From contig PMCG01000123.1 of NCBI GenBank assembly GCA_003155335.1, forward strand, positions 8,629 through 14,153: DNA of 5,525 bases. Direction: 5' to 3'. Under the pieces are notes generated by a model that was given only the letters and a program-made list of their open reading frames with translations, made no database searches and was not told the origin of the DNA. Position 1 is the stretch's first letter. Every line of letters begins with the position of its first letter. Position numbers and translations under genes: made by a program. Positions 1 through 5,525 of the stretch are shown here, piece by piece. Origin of the DNA: Acidobacteriota bacterium (lineage in GTDB: Bacteria; Acidobacteriota; Vicinamibacteria; Fen-336).

Positions 1-161
1 AAGTCCGGGACGACCATATCGACGCCGGGCAGCTCTGCCGGTGGGACCATCAGGCCAGCGTCGATGACCAGCAAACGGCCAGAGTATTCGAGGGCGAGAG
101 AGTTCAGGCCAAACTCGCCGAGGCCGCCGAAGGCAACAAGGCGGAGCGACCCCTCAGCCAT
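1..161 (-). CDS. rnj: Ribonuclease J, N-terminal fragment (cut by window edge)
   Basis: Only the first 53 codons are present; the rest lies beyond the left edge. The protein begins [18 protein letters not shown] and continues with LLVIDAGLM and a GVDMVVPD segment. This matches the opening strands of RNase J, whose members start with a GGLGEIGKN-type motif, then a VIDxGLMFP strand and a GIDxVIPD segment. Family knowledge: RNase J is a metallo-beta-lactamase/beta-CASP enzyme with 5'-3' exonuclease and endonuclease activity in mRNA decay and rRNA maturation, usually about 550 residues. The catalytic HxHxDH motif and later domains are outside the window, so activity cannot be judged. The usual Lys after GGLGEIG is Leu here (GLNS instead of GKNM). 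The ATG sits inside the end of rsmA, sharing ATGGCTGA with its stop, and a GGAG lies 10 nt upstream. Other beta-CASP proteins are possible but less likely. Confidence 0.88.
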   Translation of the reverse strand, partial: MAEGSLRLVAFGGLGEFGLNSLALEYSGRLLVIDAGLMVPPAELPGVDMVVPD

Positions 162-930
162 CGTCCACTGTCTCCCCACTCAAGGCCTTTGAGAGCTTCG
201 CGAACTCCACAACTGAAAGCGTCTCCGCTCGACGCGAGCCCAATATGTCGAGCAACCTCAAGTGTTGCTTGAGGTTATGATAGCTAAGTCGCAGGTTGTT
301 TTCAAGCGTTTTCCGCCGGTGCGAGAAGGCACGTCGGAGTAGAGACTCGAGGGCCGGAATGTCATCCACGGGGTGGCGTGGTTGGGTGCGGAAACGTGCG
401 CGCAGGACTGCCGATTGCACTTTTGGGGGCGGCGAGAAGCACGCTGGTCCGAAGCGAATCGGCACGTCGACGTCTGCCCAGAGGCCGTAGAGGACAGAGA
501 GGAGCCCGTAGTCCTTCGTTCCCGGAGACGCAGCAATACGTTGAGCCACCTCAAGTTGTAGCATGACGTGCAGGTCCAGGACGTGCCCGCGCATATCGAG
601 GAATCGGCGCAGGAGCGGGCTCGAGATGGCGTAGGGCAGGTTGCCCACGAGCCGGCTGCCGCCCGGGACAAGGGCGCCGAGGTCGACGTGGAGGGCGTCG
701 CCGAGAACGACCTCGACGTTGGAGGGAGCGCACGCAGCCAGACCATTCGCCAGCTCCTGGTCGAGCTCAACCGCGACGACCCGTCGCGCGTGGGCGGCAA
801 GCGGCAGCGTGAGGGCGCCGCGGCCGGCACCGATCTCCAGGAAGACGTCGTTCGGTTGTGGCGCGATGACACGGAGCAACCGCGCGACCGATGTTGGCCG
901 AAGGAAGTGCTGACCGAGCCGACGCGCCAT
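154..930 (-). CDS. rsmA: 16S rRNA dimethyladenosine transferase RsmA (KsgA)
   Basis: This enzyme uses S-adenosylmethionine to dimethylate two adjacent adenines (A1518 and A1519, E. coli numbering) in the 3'-terminal helix of 16S rRNA, late in 30S assembly. It has 258 residues against about 265-290 in most homologues, and it is complete. Visible motifs in order: GQHFL (6-10) at the N-terminus; the SAM-binding loop LEIGAGRG (31-38); the acidic residue in VAVELD (E56/D58 region); GDAL (77-80); the catalytic NLPY (97-100); [11 protein letters not shown] (165-175); [12 protein letters not shown] (202-213); and [13 protein letters not shown] near the C-terminus. The ATG is favoured because GQHFL normally lies very near the N-terminus. 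No good Shine-Dalgarno precedes it. Its last 8 bases overlap the RNase J start, suggesting one transcript with coupled translation. It is transcribed divergently from guaA. Confidence 0.97.
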   Translation of the reverse strand: MARRLGQHFLRPTSVARLLRVIAPQPNDVFLEIGAGRGALTLPLAAHARRVVAVELDQELANGLAACAPSNVEVVLGDALHVDLGALVPGGSRLVGNLPYAISSPLLRRFLDMRGHVLDLHVMLQLEVAQRIAASPGTKDYGLLSVLYGLWADVDVPIRFGPACFSPPPKVQSAVLRARFRTQPRHPVDDIPALESLLRRAFSHRRKTLENNLRLSYHNLKQHLRLLDILGSRRAETLSVVEFAKLSKALSGETVDDG

Positions 931-937
931 GGCTCGC

Positions 938-943
938 AGACTA
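938..943 (-). promoter_or_regulatory. Tentative -10-like hexamer for rsmA
   Basis: On the minus strand TAGTCT lies 7 nt before the rsmA ATG. It keeps the first two bases and final T of the -10 consensus (TAnnnT), and if used it would make the rsmA mRNA almost leaderless. No -35 is seen. The AT-rich patch around 1011-1018 (minus strand GATTAT/TATATG) is an alternative that would give a leader of about 70-80 nt. Both are weak matches. Confidence 0.15.
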
Positions 944-1011
944 CCACGCCGAGCCGCGCAGCGACGGACGCTTGTGGAGCGCGTCGGTGCCTGTCGGCGC
1001 GCCGGACGACA

Positions 1012-1017
1012 TATAAT
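1012..1017 (+). promoter_or_regulatory. -10 box of the guaA promoter
   Basis: A perfect TATAAT hexamer stands out in otherwise GC-rich DNA, 19 nt before the guaA start codon. Transcription would be expected to begin about 7 nt further on, near 1024, giving a leader of about 13 nt that just includes the ribosome binding site. The 16-18 nt spaced position upstream reads GCCTGT or similar and does not resemble TTGACA. A perfect 10-bp palindrome, CGGCGCGCCG (995-1004), lies in the spacer region. Confidence 0.6.
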
Positions 1018-1026
1018 CCACTGCCT

Positions 1027-1031
1027 GGAGG
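1027..1031 (+). promoter_or_regulatory. Ribosome binding site deciding the guaA start
   Basis: GGAGG lies 5 nt before the ATG at 1037. It supports that ATG over the in-frame ATG at 929, which would add 36 non-conserved, Arg-rich residues and would start upstream of the -10 box. Confidence 0.7.
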
Positions 1032-1036
1032 CCGGG

Positions 1037-2572
1037 ATGCAGCGCGAGACGATCGTGATTCTCGATTTCGGATCTCAGTACACGCAGCTCATTGCGCGCC
1101 GCCTGCGGGAACTGGGCGTGTACTCCGAGATCGTGCGGCCGGACTCCAAGGTGTCGTGGCTCGCTGAACGCCAGCCGCGTGGCATTGTCCTATCCGGCGG
1201 TCCCGACAGCGTCTACGCCAAAGGAGCGCCTCGCTGCGACCGGCGCGTGTTCGAGTTGGGCGTGCCGGTCTTGGGCATCTGCTACGGCATGCATCTGATG
1301 ACGCAGTTGCTTGGCGGCAAGGTCAAGGGCTCGGGCCACCGCGAGTACGGCCACGCGGAACTGACCGCCCGCACGCGCTCGAGCCTGCTGACGGAGTTGA
1401 GCGTTCCCACCCGCGTCTGGATGAGCCATGGCGATTCGACCGAGGTCCTGCCGCCTGGCTTTGTGGTGGCCGCATCGACGTCGAGCAGCGCAGTAGCCGC
1501 AATCGAAGCGCCTGGCCGTGCGCTGTTCGGAATACAGTTTCACCCGGAAGTGCGTCACACCGCGGAGGGCATGCGCGTGTTGACGCGGTTTGTCGAGATC
1601 TGCGGCTGTCGGCGCGACTGGAGCCCGGCTTCTTTTGCTCAGGAGGCCATAGCGCGCATTCGCGAGCAGGTGGGAGACAAACGGGTTCTGTGCGCCCTCT
1701 CGGGGGGCGTCGACTCGGCCGTCACAGCGCTGCTCGTGCACCGCGCGGTGGGCGAGCGGCTGACCTGCGTGTTCGTGGACAACGGCCTGCTGCGCAAGGA
1801 CGAGGCGTTGCAGGTGCGCCAGCGCTTCGCCGAGAAGCTCGGCGTGCGAGTCGTTGCGGTCGACGCCGGCCGTCGCTTTCTCGCGAAGCTGCGCAGCATC
1901 GCCGACCCGGAGCGCAAGCGCAAGGTCATCGGTCGCGAGTTCATCGCCGTGTTCCAGGCCGCGACCAAGAGACTCGGCAAGATGGAGTTTCTGGCGCAAG
2001 GCACGCTCTACCCGGACGTGATCGAGTCGGTCTCAGTACGCGGCCCGTCGGCAGTGATCAAGAGCCACCACAACGTCGGTGGACTGCCGAAGCGGCTGAA
2101 GTTCAAGCTGCTGGAGCCCCTGCGCGAGCTGTTCAAGGACGAGGTGCGGCGGGTCGGGATCGAGCTGGGGCTCGACGAGGAATTCGTCTATCGCCAGCCG
2201 TTCCCTGGCCCGGGTTTGGCCGTGCGCTGTCTGGGCGCGGTGACGCGCGAGCGGCTGGACCTGTTGCGCGCCGCGGACCACATCATCGTGTCGGAGATCA
2301 AGGACGCCGGTCTCTATCGGTCGGTGTGGCAGGCATTCGCGGTCCTGTTGCCGGTTCGTTCTGTCGGAGTGATGGGTGACGATCGCACCTATCAGCACGC
2401 ACTGGCGATTCGTGCGGTGGAGTCGGCCGACGGCATGACCGCGGACTGGGTGCGCCTGCCGCACGACCTACTGGCGCGCATGTCCACCCGCATCGTCAAC
2501 GAGGTGCGTGGCATCAACCGCGTGGTCTACGACATCAGCAGCAAGCCGCCGTCGACCATCGAATGGGAGTAG
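1037..2572 (+). CDS. guaA: GMP synthase, glutamine-hydrolysing
   Basis: This cytosolic enzyme makes GMP from XMP, ATP and glutamine, the last step of guanine nucleotide synthesis. It is complete at 511 residues, within the usual range of about 510-525. The class I glutamine amidotransferase domain fills about residues 5-190: [15 protein letters not shown] near the start, nucleophile C82 in GICYGMH, MSHGDS (129-134), and H169/E171 in FHPEV. The ATP-pyrophosphatase domain follows, with P-loop SGGVDS (222-227), [11 protein letters not shown], and [10 protein letters not shown] (322-331). The C-terminal dimerisation domain carries [11 protein letters not shown] (387-397) and ends in KPPSTIEWE, the typical family tail. 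The start was chosen from the family N-terminus, GGAGG 5 nt upstream and TATAAT just before that. Its stop lies inside the first codons of the exporter gene, so the two are probably co-transcribed. All expected catalytic motifs are present. Confidence 0.98.
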   Translation: MQRETIVILDFGSQYTQLIARRLRELGVYSEIVRPDSKVSWLAERQPRGIVLSGGPDSVYAKGAPRCDRRVFELGVPVLGICYGMHLMTQLLGGKVKGSGHREYGHAELTARTRSSLLTELSVPTRVWMSHGDSTEVLPPGFVVAASTSSSAVAAIEAPGRALFGIQFHPEVRHTAEGMRVLTRFVEICGCRRDWSPASFAQEAIARIREQVGDKRVLCALSGGVDSAVTALLVHRAVGERLTCVFVDNGLLRKDEALQVRQRFAEKLGVRVVAVDAGRRFLAKLRSIADPERKRKVIGREFIAVFQAATKRLGKMEFLAQGTLYPDVIESVSVRGPSAVIKSHHNVGGLPKRLKFKLLEPLRELFKDEVRRVGIELGLDEEFVYRQPFPGPGLAVRCLGAVTRERLDLLRAADHIIVSEIKDAGLYRSVWQAFAVLLPVRSVGVMGDDRTYQHALAIRAVESADGMTADWVRLPHDLLARMSTRIVNEVRGINRVVYDISSKPPSTIEWE

Positions 2573-3807
2573 CGCAGACCGCAGGCGGACACGATCCCTA
2601 CGAGGCGCTGCGGTATCGCGGGTACGGTTGGTTCTTGCTCGGCTCCTTTGCCCTCACGCTGGGCACGCAAATCCAAACGGTGGCGCTGGGCTGGCAGGTC
2701 TACGTCCTCACGCATGACCCGCTGGCGCTGGGCTTTGTCGGTCTTTCTGAGGCCTTGCCGTTCCTGGCCCTGACGCTGGCTGGTGGTCACGTGGCTGACG
2801 TGGTTGAGCGGAGGCTGGTCTGCCTGACCTCGGCTCTGCCGATCGTCGCAGGCGGTGCGATGCTGCTGGCGGTCAACGTCCACGGCGCGCCCCGCCAGGT
2901 GTGGATCTTCTACGCGGCGCAAACGCTCGGAGGCCTCGGACGAGCCTTCTTCCGCCCCGCGTCCCAGGCCCTGAGCACAGAGCTGCTCCCGCGCAGCGTC
3001 TATGCCAACGCGGCTACTTGGCGCAGCCTTTCGTTCCACACGGGCATGGTGGCAGGGCCGGCCCTCGGCGGTGCGTTGGTGGCAGTGAGCATGCGGGCAG
3101 CCTATGCGGCGGAGGTGCTGCTGCTGCTGGCAGGATTCGCGTCCTTTCTGTTCATCGCCCCTCGATTGCGGCCGACAGCTCCTGCCGGAGACGGCTTCGG
3201 GCAGGGGCTGCTGGATGGTGTGCGCTTCGTCTTCCGCGAGAAGGTCGTGCTCGGCGCCCTGTCACTGGACCTCTTCGCGGTCCTGTTTGGGGGCGCGCCG
3301 GCGTTGCTGCCGATCTTCGCGCGCGACATCCTCCACGTCGGGGAGGTTGGCTTTGGCGTTTTGCGTGCGGCGCCTGCAGCCGGCTCGATCGTCATGTCGC
3401 TCGTGCTCGCGCACCTCCCGCCGATGCGGCGGCCAGGACACAAGCTGTTCGCTTGTGTCGCCGGCTTTGGATTGTGCTGGATCGCATTCGGTTTCTCCCG
3501 ATCGTTTGCGCTCTCGCTGGTCCTCCTAGTCCTGAGTGGTGCCCTAGACAACGTGTCCGTCGTATTGCGAGGGACGCTCGTGCAGACGTTCACCCCGCAG
3601 GCGCTCATGGGACGAGTGGCCGCGGTCAACAGCTTCTTCATCGGGAGCAGCAACGAGGTGGGCGCCTTTGAGTCCGGCGTTGCCGCAAAGTTGCTCGGCG
3701 TCGTGCCGAGCGTGGTCTTCGGCGGCAGCATGACCCTGCTCGTGGTGGCGCTCATCGCGCGGATAGCGCCGACCTTGCGGCGGCTGGAGAGTCTGCGACC
3801 GTCGTAG
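2563..3807 (+). CDS. Major facilitator superfamily exporter, EntS-like (MFS_3 type)
   Basis: This is a 414-residue inner-membrane transporter of the usual MFS length. About twelve hydrophobic segments can be picked out by eye, near residues 22-47, 55-77, 88-105, 113-132, 151-175, 179-200, 228-252, 262-284, 294-311, 314-332, 348-365 and 380-402, with the charged central loop around 201-227. The loop between helices 2 and 3 ([11 protein letters not shown], 74-84) is a version of MFS motif A (GxxxDxxxRR). The C-terminal half contains [24 protein letters not shown] (split here as [11 protein letters not shown] and [13 protein letters not shown]), typical of the group that includes the enterobactin exporter EntS. 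The substrate cannot be told from sequence, and no siderophore genes are nearby. The ATG overlaps the guaA end by 10 bp and has no clear Shine-Dalgarno, pointing to translation by reinitiation after guaA. A Leu run (four CTG codons) in helix 6 is ordinary membrane sequence. Confidence 0.92.
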   Translation: MGVAQTAGGHDPYEALRYRGYGWFLLGSFALTLGTQIQTVALGWQVYVLTHDPLALGFVGLSEALPFLALTLAGGHVADVVERRLVCLTSALPIVAGGAMLLAVNVHGAPRQVWIFYAAQTLGGLGRAFFRPASQALSTELLPRSVYANAATWRSLSFHTGMVAGPALGGALVAVSMRAAYAAEVLLLLAGFASFLFIAPRLRPTAPAGDGFGQGLLDGVRFVFREKVVLGALSLDLFAVLFGGAPALLPIFARDILHVGEVGFGVLRAAPAAGSIVMSLVLAHLPPMRRPGHKLFACVAGFGLCWIAFGFSRSFALSLVLLVLSGALDNVSVVLRGTLVQTFTPQALMGRVAAVNSFFIGSSNEVGAFESGVAAKLLGVVPSVVFGGSMTLLVVALIARIAPTLRRLESLRPS

Positions 3808-3811
3808 AGGC

Positions 3812-3855
3812 CTCGACTCGCCGGGACGTTGGTGGGCCGTAGACCACGTGTCGAG
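3812..3855 (+). terminator. Imperfect hairpin after the exporter gene, possible terminator
   Basis: CTCGAC (3812-3817) is complementary to GTCGAG (3850-3855). Inside it, ACGTTGGT (3826-3833) can pair with ACCACGT (3843-3849) leaving one bulged T, with a 9-nt loop. The two stems are joined with an 8-nt unpaired stretch on the left side. No T-tract follows directly; the nearest run is TTTTT at 3877-3881, beyond the dnaE -10 box. The structure is therefore not a classic intrinsic terminator and could be chance or an operator region in front of dnaE. Confidence 0.25.
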
Positions 3856-3867
3856 TTCCACACAAGG

Positions 3868-3873
3868 TATAAT
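3868..3873 (+). promoter_or_regulatory. -10 box of the dnaE promoter
   Basis: A perfect TATAAT lies in an AT-rich island, 18 nt before the dnaE ATG. The predicted transcript would start near 3880, leaving a leader of about 12 nt. The position 17 nt upstream reads CACGTG, a palindrome rather than a -35 element. The spacing closely copies that of the guaA promoter. Confidence 0.55.
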
Positions 3874-3891
3874 CAATTTTTCGCGTTGCCC

Positions 3892-5525
3892 ATGCCCGAG
3901 TTCGTCCATCTCCACCTGCACACCGAGTTCAGCCTGCTCGACGGCGCTTGCCGCGTCGGAGAGGTTGTCGAACGCGCGGAAAAACTCGGGATGAAGGCGC
4001 TGGCGATCACGGACCACGGCAACATGTTCGGCGCTGTGGAGTTCCACGATGCCTGCCGGGCCAGGGGCCTGAAGCCGATCCTGGGTTGCGAAGCCTACGT
4101 GGCGCTGGGCAGTCGGCACGAGAAATCCGCTTCGGGGATACGCGAGGCCTACAACCACCTGACGTTGCTCGCGACCAACGCTGTCGGCTACCACAATCTG
4201 GTGAAGCTGGTTTCCCTCGGATACACGGAAGGGTTCTATCACCGACCGCGCATCGACAAGGAGCTCTTGGCGCAGCATGCCGAGGGCCTCGTGTGTCTCT
4301 CCGGCTGCCTGGCAGGGGAGATCGCCACGCACCTGGCGGACGGCCGCGACAAGGAGGCGCGCGCCGTCGTCGGGCAGCTCGCCGACATGTTCGGCAGCGG
4401 CCGCTTCTATCTGGAGATGATGGACCACGGCATCCCGGAGCAGCGGCGCGTGAACGAGGGACTGCTGCGGATTCACGCGCAGACAGGCTTGCCGCTGATC
4501 GTGACCAACGACTCGCACTACATCAGCCACGACGATCACCAAGCCCACGACGTGCTGCTCTGCATCGGCCTGGGCAAGAAGCGCGACGACCCGGATCGCC
4601 TGCGTTTCGACGGGCCGCAGTTCTATCTCAAGAGCGGCGAGGAGATGGCGCGCTCGTTCCCGGACCACCTGGAGGCGCTGGCGAACACGTTGGTGGTTGC
4701 GGAGATGTGCGAGTTCGCGTTGAAGTCGGTCGACACCCTGCCGGCCTTTGACGTCCCGCCGGAATTCACCATCGAGAGCTACTTCGACAAGGTCGTGCGC
4801 GAGGGTTTTGCGGAAAGATGCCACGCGCTCGAGGTGCGGGAGGCAGCGGGCCGGCTCGGTCATCCGCTGTCGGTCTACAAGGAACGCCTCGAAAAGGAGC
4901 TGGCCGTGATCCGGCGCGTCGGATTCGCCGGGTACTTCCTGATTGTGTGGGATTTCATTCGCTTTGCCCGCGAGCAGCACATCCCCGTCGGTCCAGGTCG
5001 CGGCTCAGCTGCCGGCAGCCTGGTGGCCTACTCGCTCCACATCACCAACGTCGACCCGATCGAGCACGACCTGATCTTCGAGCGCTTCTTGAACGAGGAG
5101 CGCATCAGCCCGCCTGACATCGACATCGACTTCTGTGAGAACCGGCGCGGCGAGGTGATCGACTACGTCACGCGCCGCTACGGCCGCGAGAACGTGGCGC
5201 AGATCATCACTTTCGGCACGATGAAGGCCAAGGCGGTGGTGCGCGATGTCGGCCGCGCGCTCGACATGAGCTACGGGGACGTCGACAAGGTCGCGAAGAT
5301 GATCCCGCCAGACCTCAAGATGACCCTGGACAAGGCGCTGGTCGAATCGCCGCCGCTCAAGGAGGCCTACCAGAAGGATCCGAGGATCAAGGAACTGATC
5401 GACATCTCGCGCCGGCTGGAGGGCACGACGAGGCACGCCTCGATCCACGCAGCCGGCGTGGTCATTGCGCCGCGGCCGTTGACCGAGCTGGTGCCGCTGT
5501 TCAAGAGCAACACCGGCGACGTGAC
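3892..5525 (+). CDS. dnaE: DNA polymerase III subunit alpha, N-terminal part (cut by window edge)
   Basis: This is the replicative polymerase catalytic subunit. The first 544 codons are open without a frameshift, about half of the usual 1,100-1,200 residues. The PHP domain fills about residues 1-275: HLHLHTEFSLLDG (6-18, with H8 and H10), ITDHGNM (39-45), GCEAY (E67), H89, GCLAGE (C139) and TNDSHY (D207, H209). The polymerase core follows with VGPGRGSAAGS (366-376), PPDIDIDFC (407-415, giving catalytic D411 and D413), FGTMKAKAVVRD (441-452) and RHASIHAAGVVI (514-525). The third catalytic Asp, the tau/beta-binding parts and the OB fold lie beyond the right edge. The ATG gives the family-typical start MPEFVHLHLHT; TTG two codons upstream (3886) is possible but less likely. 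No Shine-Dalgarno is visible. A perfect TATAAT stands 18 nt upstream, so it is probably transcribed apart from guaA and the exporter. Confidence 0.97.
   Translation, partial: MPEFVHLHLHTEFSLLDGACRVGEVVERAEKLGMKALAITDHGNMFGAVEFHDACRARGLKPILGCEAYVALGSRHEKSASGIREAYNHLTLLATNAVGYHNLVKLVSLGYTEGFYHRPRIDKELLAQHAEGLVCLSGCLAGEIATHLADGRDKEARAVVGQLADMFGSGRFYLEMMDHGIPEQRRVNEGLLRIHAQTGLPLIVTNDSHYISHDDHQAHDVLLCIGLGKKRDDPDRLRFDGPQFYLKSGEEMARSFPDHLEALANTLVVAEMCEFALKSVDTLPAFDVPPEFTIESYFDKVVREGFAERCHALEVREAAGRLGHPLSVYKERLEKELAVIRRVGFAGYFLIVWDFIRFAREQHIPVGPGRGSAAGSLVAYSLHITNVDPIEHDLIFERFLNEERISPPDIDIDFCENRRGEVIDYVTRRYGRENVAQIITFGTMKAKAVVRDVGRALDMSYGDVDKVAKMIPPDLKMTLDKALVESPPLKEAYQKDPRIKELIDISRRLEGTTRHASIHAAGVVIAPRPLTELVPLFKSNTGDV

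Noticed and set aside
929..1036. N-terminal extension of guaA starting at the ATG at 929
   Set aside because: The added 36 residues are Arg-rich and do not look like any GuaA N-terminus. The ATG overlaps the rsmA start codon within CCATGG, and both GGAGG and the -10 box point to 1037.
568..1167. 199-codon plus-strand open frame opposite rsmA and running into guaA
   Set aside because: It is the shadow of rsmA, has no family resemblance, and ends within guaA in another frame.
1190..1999. 269-codon minus-strand open frame opposite guaA
   Set aside because: It is His/Arg/Ala-rich low-quality sequence antisense to conserved guaA motifs, with no domain signs.
3118..3129. CTG repeat as a possible microsatellite
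   Set aside because: Only four units, encoding a Leu run within a membrane helix of the exporter; normal for such proteins.
3544..4980. 478-codon open frame on the minus strand opposite the exporter end and dnaE
   Set aside because: It crosses an intergenic region and lies antisense to clearly conserved dnaE codons. It shows no recognisable domain; long antisense frames are expected in GC-rich DNA with G/C third positions.
5005..5448. 147-codon minus-strand open frame opposite the dnaE polymerase core
   Set aside because: It is antisense to the conserved GPGRGS and DIDIDF region; its composition reflects the reverse reading of dnaE codons.
1..5525. Mobile element, CRISPR, defence or phage system
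   Set aside because: No transposase, integrase, long terminal inverted repeats, spaced direct repeats or tRNA-like cloverleaf was seen, and base composition looks uniform across all genes.

Overview
The window is ordinary core-genome DNA from a GC-rich bacterium (roughly two thirds G+C by eye, with strong G/C preference at third codon positions in every gene). It holds five protein-coding genes and two short intergenic regions. No RNA gene, insertion sequence, CRISPR array, phage gene or other mobile element was found. Having RNase J next to rsmA argues against a typical enterobacterial type. The combination rsmA-rnj / guaA-MFS-dnaE, the high GC and the protein sequences would fit Acidobacteriota (Vicinamibacteria-like), but that is an impression from memory and was not tested.

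Layout. On the minus strand, reading leftward from about 930, lie rsmA (16S rRNA adenine dimethyltransferase, complete) and the first 53 codons of an RNase J gene, which runs off the left edge. These two genes overlap by 8 bp. Diverging from rsmA across about 106 bp is guaA (GMP synthase, complete, 511 residues). Its stop codon overlaps by 10 bp the start of a 12-helix major facilitator superfamily exporter gene of the EntS-like type. After an 84-bp gap comes dnaE (DNA polymerase III alpha subunit), cut by the right edge after 544 residues, inside the polymerase core.

How the parts may work together. The left pair joins 16S rRNA modification to a ribonuclease family that takes part in rRNA maturation and mRNA decay, and the overlap suggests translational coupling. 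The guaA-MFS pair looks like one transcription unit. dnaE seems to have its own promoter: both guaA and dnaE carry a perfect TATAAT hexamer at nearly the same distance (19 and 18 nt) before the start codon, with no recognisable -35 box, implying very short leaders of about a dozen bases.

No previously undescribed system is visible. The points worth a second look are modest: the two overlapping gene pairs, the matched promoter geometry with a dnaE start lacking a Shine-Dalgarno sequence, an apparently intact PHP metal site in DnaE (possible built-in proofreading), and an imperfect hairpin between the exporter and dnaE.
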